Shown here: positions 58,477-64,000 of the stretch, piece by piece
Position numbering within the stretch: the first letter of the stretch is position 1
How the letters are laid out: each line of letters starts with the position of its first letter
Source: Arthrobacter_M sp030063245
GTDB lineage: Bacteria; Actinomycetota; Actinomycetes; Actinomycetales; Micrococcaceae
Reading direction: 5' to 3'
Length of the DNA stretch: 64,000 bases
NCBI RefSeq assembly: GCF_051131705.1
Contig: NZ_CP180316.1
Location: 3,596,001 to 3,660,000, forward strand
Translations under genes and position numbers: made by a program
Notes under the pieces: model-generated
Told to the model about the DNA's origin: nothing
The model's input: the letters and a program-made list of their open reading frames with translations, nothing else
The model's database searches: none

Positions 58477-59445
58477 GTGACTTTGCAACGGAACGAGTCC
58501 AGCGGCAACGACGGCGTCTCCCCCTTTGTGGAGCTGGACCGCCAGACGTGGTCCCGGCTTTCCAACGAGATCGAGCTGCCCCTCGACGAGGCGGATATTC
58601 AGCGGCTGCGCGGCCTGGGTGACCAACTGAACATGAAAGAGATCCGCGAGGTCTACCTCCCGCTGTCCCGGCTACTCAACCTGTACGTGGCCGCCGCCGG
58701 CCAGCTGCACGCCGCCACCACAACGTTCCTGGGCGAACAGGTCCGCCGCACCCCGTTCGTGATCGGCGTCGCCGGCTCCGTCGCGGTCGGAAAGTCCACC
58801 ACCGCCAGGGTGCTGCGGGAGATGCTCCGCCGCTGGCCCGATACCCCCGACGTGGAACTCGTGACCACTGACGGCTTTCTCTACCCGAATGCCGAGCTGG
58901 AACGGCGCGGGCTCATGCAGCGCAAGGGATTCCCGGAGTCCTACGACCGGCGAGCCCTCCTGCGCTTTGTCAGTGCGGTCAAGAGCGGCGCCGAGGAGGT
59001 CCGCGCCCCCTGGTATTCGCACCTTACCTATGACATTGTCCCGGGCAGGGAAGTCGTTGTGCGGCGCCCGGACGTGCTGATCGTCGAAGGCCTGAATGTG
59101 CTGGCTCCGGCACGTCCGCGGCTGGACGGGAGGTCGGGGCTCGCGGTCAGCGATTTCTTTGACTTTTCCATCTTCGTGGATGCCAAAACACCCTACATAG
59201 AGCAGTGGTATGTTGACCGGTTCAGGTCATTGCGGTCCTCCGCATTCGCAAATCCGGAATCCTATTTCCGCCGCTATGCCGATCTCTCGGACGCCGAGGC
59301 CGTGACAACGGCGGTGGATATCTGGAAGCGGATCAATGAGCCCAACCTCACGCAGAACGTTCTCCCCACCCGCGGCCGCGCCCAGTTGGTCCTGACCAAG
59401 GACGCAGATCATTCCATCCGCCGCATGCTGCTGCGCAAGACATAG
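58477..59445 (+). CDS. coaA: type I pantothenate kinase
   Basis: The 322-aa product has PFVIGVAGSVAVGKSTTARV (P-loop), LVTTDGFLYPNAELERRGLM, KGFPESYDRRALLRFV, YSHLTYDIVPG and VLIVEGLNVLA. It phosphorylates pantothenate at the start of CoA synthesis. GTG start. The next gene begins 2 bases after the stop. Confidence 0.96.
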   Translation: MTLQRNESSGNDGVSPFVELDRQTWSRLSNEIELPLDEADIQRLRGLGDQLNMKEIREVYLPLSRLLNLYVAAAGQLHAATTTFLGEQVRRTPFVIGVAGSVAVGKSTTARVLREMLRRWPDTPDVELVTTDGFLYPNAELERRGLMQRKGFPESYDRRALLRFVSAVKSGAEEVRAPWYSHLTYDIVPGREVVVRRPDVLIVEGLNVLAPARPRLDGRSGLAVSDFFDFSIFVDAKTPYIEQWYVDRFRSLRSSAFANPESYFRRYADLSDAEAVTTAVDIWKRINEPNLTQNVLPTRGRAQLVLTKDADHSIRRMLLRKT

Positions 59446-59447
59446 CC

Positions 59448-60317
59448 ATGGCCACGCTCCCCGGCCGCCGCACGGTGGCAAAATTCCTGGTCGGTGGCAC
59501 CGCCCTGGCCATTTTCGCTGCCTGCACCGCGCCGGCCCGGCCCGTGCCGTCGTCGTCGTCCGCTTCAAAGCCCGGCACGACGGCGGCGGCAGCGCCGGGC
59601 GCGGACGGGCCGCCCGCGGGCGCATCGGTTTCCGGCGAGTCTACAGCGCCCTCCCCACAACCGGCCGGGGGCGCCCCATCGCCGGCGGCCTCACCTGCGC
59701 ATGCACTCACGGCAACGTTTTCGCTGACGGACCCTTCCAGTCCCTGGGTGCTGGTCAACAAGCACCATCCGCTGAACCCCGTAGGCTATGAACCGCCAGA
59801 CCTTGTCCAGCCGCAGGTTGTACTCGGCAGCGGCGGCGAAACAGCCCTGCTCCGCGTCGAGGCCGCGGACGCCGCGGGCAGGATGTTCGCCGCTGCGGCC
59901 GCCGCCGGTGCGGCCATGACGCTGCTGAGCAGTTACCGCTCCTATGACACCCAGCTGGCGCTTTACAACAACTATGTGGCCGGCTTCGGCAGCGACGATG
60001 CGGACACAAAATCCGCCAGGGCAGGATACTCGGAACACCAGACCGGGCTCGCCCTCGACATCGGTGATGCCGGCGGCGCCTGCGCCTTCGACCCTTGCTT
60101 CGCGGAGCAGCCCGCCGCCGCGTGGGCGGCCGGGAACTGCCATCGGTTCGGATTCATCGTCCGCTATCAGCTGGGAAAGGACGGCATGACCGGCTTCTTC
60201 GCCGAGCCCTGGCATCTGCGCTATGTAGGGGTCGAACTGGCGACCGACCTCGTGGCGAAGGGCTACGGCAGCTACGAGGAGTATCTCGGCCTCGAACCCG
60301 CGCCTGCGTATCTGTAG
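59448..60317 (+). CDS. lipoprotein D-alanyl-D-alanine carboxypeptidase (VanY/M15B)
   Basis: The 289-aa product has an N-terminal signal with lipobox LAIFAAC at about residues 20-26 and a 55-residue Ser/Pro/Ala linker. The M15B peptidase domain begins VLVNKHHPLNPVGYEPPDLV and contains LSSYRSYDTQLALYNNYVAG. Zn ligands are in YSEHQTGLALDIGDAGG and FFAEPWHLRYVGVELA. It trims the terminal D-Ala of peptidoglycan stems outside the membrane. Probably co-transcribed with coaA. Confidence 0.92.
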   Translation: MATLPGRRTVAKFLVGGTALAIFAACTAPARPVPSSSSASKPGTTAAAAPGADGPPAGASVSGESTAPSPQPAGGAPSPAASPAHALTATFSLTDPSSPWVLVNKHHPLNPVGYEPPDLVQPQVVLGSGGETALLRVEAADAAGRMFAAAAAAGAAMTLLSSYRSYDTQLALYNNYVAGFGSDDADTKSARAGYSEHQTGLALDIGDAGGACAFDPCFAEQPAAAWAAGNCHRFGFIVRYQLGKDGMTGFFAEPWHLRYVGVELATDLVAKGYGSYEEYLGLEPAPAYL

Positions 60318-60388
60318 CCCGACACGCCGCCGGGACCGGACGGCGAGGTCCCGGAGCTATCGGAGGACCCGCGCGATAACTTAGGGAC

Positions 60389-60772
60389 ATGCTAAAGGGA
60401 TTCAGAGCTTTCATTATGAAGGGCAACGTCGTAGATCTTGCCGTCGCCGTGGTCATTGGTGCTGCTTTCGGAGCGGTGGTCACCACCCTCGTCAACAGCG
60501 TCCTCATGCCCCTGATGGCCAAGATCCTCGGGGTGGTGAATTTTGACAACTTCCTGGCCTGGGACGACGTCAGGTTCGGTGTCCTGCTGACCGCCGTCGT
60601 CAACTTTGTGCTGATCGCCGCATCGATCTACTTCGTCGTCGTGGTTCCGATGAATCTCATGATCGCGCGCCGGGACGCTAAACTCGGCATCAAGGAAGCA
60701 GGACCCGACGTCGATCCCCACATTGAGCTGTTGACGGAAATCCGCGACTCGCTGCGCTCCCGAGCACAGTAG
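60389..60772 (+). CDS. mscL: large-conductance mechanosensitive channel
   Basis: The 127-aa product begins MLKGFRAFIMKGNVVDLAVA and has the pore helix VVIGAAFGAVVTTLVNSVLM. A second helix is FGVLLTAVVNFVLIAASIYFV, and the cytoplasmic bundle ends LTEIRDSL. Releases solutes on hypo-osmotic shock. Full length. Confidence 0.96.
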   Translation: MLKGFRAFIMKGNVVDLAVAVVIGAAFGAVVTTLVNSVLMPLMAKILGVVNFDNFLAWDDVRFGVLLTAVVNFVLIAASIYFVVVVPMNLMIARRDAKLGIKEAGPDVDPHIELLTEIRDSLRSRAQ

Positions 60773-60836
60773 GGGTCTGAGGAGGATCCGTACAGGATTG
60801 AACGCTAAAGGGGTATTCGTGCAGCCGTTGACAGCG

Positions 60837-61442
60837 CTAGGCGTCTTCCGGTTTGGCGGCCGTGGTGTGGATGTGACGGTAGATCGTCATGGGTGTGACG
60901 TCGCAGGAGTGGGCGATCTCGGCCATGGTGAACTGGCGTGAGTCGTACATCCGCTGTGCTTTGCTGGTGAGTTCCGGCGTCATCTTGGGTGTCCTGCCAC
61001 CCTTTCGTCCGCGGAAGCGGGCGGCGATCAGTCCGGCTTTGGTGCGTTCTCTGATCAGTGCCGCTTCGTATTCGGCCATGAGGGCGAACATTCCGAACAC
61101 GAGTTTGCCGCCGGCGGTGGTGGTGTCGACGATCCCGTTGGTCAGCGACTGAACGCCGACGTCGCGTTCATCGAGTGTGGTGACGATGTCGATCAGATCG
61201 CGGAGGTTCCGTCCGAGGCGGTCAATTTTCCAGATGACAAGGGTGTCGCCGGGCCGGAGGTCCGTCAGGCAAAGGTTCCATTGAGGGCGGTCGGCCTTAG
61301 TTCCGGTTGCGGTGTCCGTGTAGATCTTCAGGCAGCCTTCGAGGCCCAGGGCGTCGAGTTGCAGCTGCGGGTCCTGGTCGGTGGTGCTGACTCTGGCGTA
61401 TCCGATTTTGTGGCCCGTGGATGGGAGCCTATCGCAACCCAT
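60837..61442 (-). CDS. serine recombinase (resolvase/invertase), complete
   Basis: The 201-aa product has the catalytic domain IGYARVSTTDQDPQLQLDAL (Ser in ARVST), WKIDRLGRNLRDLIDIV and GMFALMAEYEAALIRERTKA. The C-terminal helix-turn-helix is FTMAEIAHSCDVTPMTIYRH. ATG 61442 is the first start before the catalytic motif; the open frame extends further up without similarity. It is not the same sequence as the recombinase remnants at 7-10 kb. No transposase neighbours it. Confidence 0.93.
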   Translation of the reverse strand: MGCDRLPSTGHKIGYARVSTTDQDPQLQLDALGLEGCLKIYTDTATGTKADRPQWNLCLTDLRPGDTLVIWKIDRLGRNLRDLIDIVTTLDERDVGVQSLTNGIVDTTTAGGKLVFGMFALMAEYEAALIRERTKAGLIAARFRGRKGGRTPKMTPELTSKAQRMYDSRQFTMAEIAHSCDVTPMTIYRHIHTTAAKPEDA

Positions 61443-61447
61443 AAATG

Positions 61448-61468
61448 CAAGCCAGTTTTGTTGGCTTG
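61448..61468 (-). repeat. hairpin repeat upstream of the recombinase
   Basis: CAAGCCA / TGGCTTG with a 7-base spacer, ending 6 bases before the recombinase start. Could be a recombinase binding site or a translational hairpin. Confidence 0.4.
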
Positions 61469-61660
61469 AATTAGTGGCGGGTTTTGGTAGGCACAATGGG
61501 TGACATTTGGTCGCGCGTGACCGGGCGGGACGGGCCCATCGCAGACGGCCGTTTGCGATAGACCCAGTGACACACCTAAGTTCCTGCCGCTGCACCGTTT
61601 CGATCCATCACCAGCAGCGTTGCCGGGCAGCCTTTCTGCCGGACCAATTGTGCCCGTCTG

Positions 61661-62887
61661 CTAGAAGGCCCTGTTGGGGGCCTTTCCCGGGGAGGATCCG
61701 ATCTTGTCGTGGTGTTGGAGGAGGGCGCGGGGTGCGTCGAAGGCGACCGCACCCACCAACCGCCCGTCCGGTCCGCCGTTGGTGAAGCCTGCGAGGAAGC
61801 GGTTTTTGGGGACGGAGCCTTCCAGGATTGTCATTGCGGTTCCCAGCGACGGCATGCCCGCGGACTGGATCCTGACCCCGTGCTGGTGGGACCAGAAACG
61901 CGGGACCGGTGTGTAGGGGGTTGCCGTTCCCGGACCGGCCGCCAGGGTGTCGGCGGCGGCCCGTCCCATTTCGATGGCGTTGATCCAATGCTCGACCCGG
62001 CGGGGGGTGGCGTCGAACCTGTGGTTGGGCCACCGGGCCACGTCCCCGGCAGCAACGATGCCCTCGACCGGCCGGCCGTCGATGTCGAGCACGGTGCAGC
62101 TTTCATCGCACAACACTCCGTTGGTGGTGTCCAGGCCGCTGCCGTGCAGCCACCCCGTGGAGGGTTCGGTGCCGACTCCCACAACGGCCGCGTCTGCGGT
62201 GACCGTTTCCCCGTCGTCGAGCTGCAGGCGGGCCCCCGTGCCGGTTTCGGTCCAGCCGGCCACGCCGACGCCCAGGTGCAGGCGGACGCCGGCGCGTCGG
62301 TGGAGATCCCCCACGACGGCGCCAAGCACGTTGCCGAGCTCGCGGTGGAGCAGGGTGGGGCTGCGGTCGATCAGGGTGACGGCGAGGCCGCGTTCGCGGG
62401 CGGTGGAGGCGATTTCGCAGCCGATGAACCCTCCGCCGATGATGGCGATCCGCACTGCCCCGGTCATGGCCCGGTCGATGGCCCGGGCGTCCGCCAGGGT
62501 GCGCAGGGCCCACACATGCGGGGAGTGCATGGGGGCGCCGGGCAGGTGCCTGGCCCGGACGCCGGTGGCGATGACGAGCTTGTCGAACCCGATGTCGGCC
62601 CCGGTGTCGAGGGTGACCGTGCGGCGGGTGATGTCCAGGGCTGCGGCCGCGGCCCCGGACATCCACCGTGCGTCCAGGGGGGTGTAGGTGCGCAGTGGGA
62701 GGTCTTTGATGCTGCGGCTTCCGGTGAGCAGTCCCTTGGAGAGCGGTGTGCGGTTGTAGGGGCCGTGGGGTTCGTCCCCGATCATCACCAGCTCTCCGGT
62801 GAACCCCGTTTCGCGCAGGCGTTCCGCGGCGGAGATGGCGGCCAGTCCGTTGCCGACGATCAGGATGCGTTCGTGTCGGGTGTTCAT
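61661..62887 (-). CDS. FAD-dependent ferredoxin reductase
   Basis: The 408-aa pyridine nucleotide-disulfide oxidoreductase-like enzyme is of the BenD/putidaredoxin-reductase class. FAD loop ILIVGNGLAAISAAERLRE, PYNRTPLSKGLLTG, LVIATGVRARHLPG, NAD loop IAIIGGGFIGCEIASTARER, and GIVAAGDVARWPN. The C-terminal reductase tail ends FAGFTNGGPDGRLVGAVAF-like. No redox cysteine pair, as expected for this class. It passes NAD(P)H electrons to the ferredoxin encoded directly upstream (overlap 4 bases). Confidence 0.92.
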   Translation of the reverse strand: MNTRHERILIVGNGLAAISAAERLRETGFTGELVMIGDEPHGPYNRTPLSKGLLTGSRSIKDLPLRTYTPLDARWMSGAAAAALDITRRTVTLDTGADIGFDKLVIATGVRARHLPGAPMHSPHVWALRTLADARAIDRAMTGAVRIAIIGGGFIGCEIASTARERGLAVTLIDRSPTLLHRELGNVLGAVVGDLHRRAGVRLHLGVGVAGWTETGTGARLQLDDGETVTADAAVVGVGTEPSTGWLHGSGLDTTNGVLCDESCTVLDIDGRPVEGIVAAGDVARWPNHRFDATPRRVEHWINAIEMGRAAADTLAAGPGTATPYTPVPRFWSHQHGVRIQSAGMPSLGTAMTILEGSVPKNRFLAGFTNGGPDGRLVGAVAFDAPRALLQHHDKIGSSPGKAPNRAF

Positions 62888-63123
62888 GGGTTCCTCCCGG
62901 TGATGCTGATGGCCTGCATGGGGCAGATCCTTGCGGCCTGCAGCACCTTCTCGGTGTCCTGCCCGGACGGGGCGGGCGTGTAGCGCAGGCGCCCGTCGGG
63001 GCCCAGGGCGAAGACCTGGGGTGCTTCCTGCTGGCACAGGCCGAACAGGTGGCAGTGGTTGTTGTCCACGCTGATGCTGATGCGTCCCGCGGACGACGGC
63101 GCGTCGATGTTGTTGGGTGCCAC
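62884..63123 (-). CDS. 3-cysteine ferredoxin ([3Fe-4S] type)
   Basis: The 79-aa ferredoxin reads ISISVDNNHCHLFGLCQQEA, then AARICPMQAISITG. It has only three cluster cysteines (C-x5-C ... C-P), with the second position of a 4Fe cluster missing, as in cytochrome P450-type [3Fe-4S] ferredoxins. Preceded by the transmembrane protein (stop 63128, 5 bases) and overlapping the reductase. It probably carries electrons between the two. Confidence 0.9.
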   Translation of the reverse strand: MAPNNIDAPSSAGRISISVDNNHCHLFGLCQQEAPQVFALGPDGRLRYTPAPSGQDTEKVLQAARICPMQAISITGRNP

Positions 63124-63127
63124 CGGG

Positions 63128-63780
63128 TCAGACCTCTTCCGGGGAGATGCGCAGACCCGCGGCCGCCCGGGCCGGCAGCAGCCTGAGGAGGAACAGCAGC
63201 CCGGCCGCGCCGGCGCATCCGAGGACGCCGACGCCGAGAAGGCCCAGGGCCTTGACCTCGGCGGAGGCGGTGAAGGTGTGGATCAGGGACAGGGCGAAGG
63301 AGCCGTAGGCCAGGTAGTGCACCAGGTGCCAGCGGCGGTAGCCCAGGCGGCGCTGCAGCACGATGGAGGCGGCGACGGCCAGTCCAAGGTCGAGGCCGAT
63401 GATGCCCAGTCCGACACTGGTGTCCCCGCCGGCCACGAAGGGCACCAGGGCGTTGATGGGCCGGAACACGGTCCCGGTCTGGAAGATGTAGGAAACCCGT
63501 GCAGGCAGCCGAACGTCAGGGTCGTCACGGCCAGGACCATGTGCGTGGTCGACATGGTGGTCCTGCTGACAATCCTGCGTGCCCACCCGGTGGTGGTCAG
63601 GATACCGAAGCAGACCGTGAGTGCCATGAGCCCGTAGGACAGGTAGCCCGCCAGTGTCGCGATGTGCCTGATGCCCTGGTCGAAGGGTACGTACTGTTCA
63701 AGGGGTACATACGCCGCGGCGAGGGAGGACAGGCCCGGTCCGGTGGCGGCCAACGCGACCAGGTGAAGTGTATCGGGCAA
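63128..63780 (-). pseudogene. ferric-reductase-like transmembrane (heme) protein, frameshifted
   Basis: Frame 1 (63780 down to about 63497) reads MPDTLHLVALAATGPGLSSL, GYLSYGLMALTVCFGILTTT and TMSTTHMVLAVTTLTFGCLH. The continuation is in another frame: SYIFQTGTVFRPINALVPFV, GLDLGLAVAASIVLQRRLGY, RRWHLVHYLAYGSFALSLIH, then two more hydrophobic segments to stop 63128. Histidines in TTH, CLH, LVH and LIH are spaced as in di-heme ferric-reductase-like membrane proteins. A 1- or 2-base indel near 63495 breaks the gene. Together with ferredoxin and reductase it would form a transmembrane electron path. Confidence 0.75.
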
Positions 63781-63815
63781 GGCGATCTCCTTGGAGTAGA
63801 CTCGGTTCCGCGTAG

Positions 63816-63832
63816 TCCTACATGTCGTAGGA
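63816..63832. promoter_or_regulatory. BlaI/CopY-type operator 1
   Basis: 17-bp palindrome TCCTACATGTCGTAGGA (arms TCCTAC/GTAGGA), resembling the TACA-N-TGTA operators of BlaI/MecI/CopY repressors. It lies between the divergent membrane-protein and repressor genes. Confidence 0.65.
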
Positions 63833-63838
63833 GTTGAA

Positions 63839-63855
63839 TCTTACATGATGTAAGA
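63839..63855. promoter_or_regulatory. BlaI/CopY-type operator 2
   Basis: Perfect 17-bp palindrome TCTTACATGATGTAAGA, centre 23 bp (about two helical turns) from operator 1, so two dimers could bind on the same face. Shared control of both divergent units is likely. Confidence 0.72.
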
Positions 63856-63905
63856 CAAGAGGTAGTGTCCATGGGAAGGATTGTTATGGACGGAACGGTG
63901 GCGGC

Positions 63906-64000
63906 ATGATCCATGGGGACGGCCCCGACGAGGGGCGCAGGCAGCGGGGCGAGCTGGAGGCGCAGGTGCTGGCGGTGCTGTGGGCTGCCGACACCCGGGC
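63906..64000 (+). CDS. BlaI/MecI/CopY-family transcriptional repressor, N-terminal part
   Basis: Runs off the window. The visible 31 codons read GRRQRGELEAQVLAVLWAAD, the first winged-helix of this family (the R-GELE-x2-VL-x-VLW pattern). Repressors of this type respond to beta-lactam sensing, copper, or redox/heme changes; the neighbouring heme/ferredoxin module suggests a redox or metal signal. ATG 63906 overlaps the stop of a 12-codon frame that starts at 63871. Confidence 0.75.
   Translation, partial: MIHGDGPDEGRRQRGELEAQVLAVLWAADTR

Overview
The window looks like the chromosome of a high-GC actinobacterium of the Micrococcaceae, most likely an Arthrobacter relative. Evidence for this is the mycothiol and inositol genes (mshA, inositol-3-phosphate synthase), a treX-treY-treZ trehalose block, a groES promoter under HrcA/CIRCE control, frequent GTG starts, and the tsaE-tsaB-rimI-tsaD and nnr-acpS-glmS-coaA housekeeping order. 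The assignment rests on gene content only.

Layout. 1-5.1 kb: groEL and groES (minus) with two CIRCE palindromes, a THUMP-like methyltransferase and a lipoprotein. 5.1-18.1 kb is a graveyard of mobile and broken genes: a DUF3995 membrane-protein remnant, an intact MmcQ/YjbR gene, a metal-binding-protein remnant and two decayed serine recombinases. One recombinase is split by an IS with a 755-aa transposase. Next come a frameshifted membrane protein and a three-level nest (an IS1182-type element inside an ISL3-type element inside an IS3-type element), then a dead zeta-type toxin-antitoxin pair. Target duplications show the insertion order directly.

18.2-25.5 kb is a compact, mostly + strand cluster: GT2 glycosyltransferase, DUF2064 nucleotidyltransferase-like protein, methyltransferase, membrane protein plus membrane-anchored molybdopterin oxidoreductase (minus), GT87-like mannosyltransferase, MTA-phosphorylase family enzyme and sugar-nucleotide epimerase. 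It reads as a small-molecule or glycan pathway of unknown product. 25.8-33 kb carries aroE-like, glutamate-cysteine ligase family, tRNA t6A genes (tsaD, rimI, tsaB, tsaE) and alr. 32.7-39.6 kb carries carbohydrate use: pfkB-type kinase, GH4 glycosidase, vapBC, and a binding-protein/two-permease ABC importer.

39.7-49.2 kb: mshA, selO with a 3' frameshift, an ABC permease fragment, an alpha-glucosidase, inositol-3-phosphate synthase and an aldo/keto reductase. 46.4-54 kb: trehalose from glycogen (debranching enzyme, TreY, TreZ). 54-60.8 kb: nnr, acpS, glmS, coaA, a VanY-type carboxypeptidase and mscL. 60.8-64 kb: a complete serine recombinase, then a ferredoxin reductase / 3-Cys ferredoxin / heme-type transmembrane protein operon. 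Its promoter region holds two 17-bp palindromes shared with a divergent BlaI/MecI/CopY-type repressor that runs off the end.

Several genes carry single-base shifts (selO, the transmembrane reductase, the 10.9-11.6 kb membrane protein). These could be real decay or assembly errors; reads would decide.
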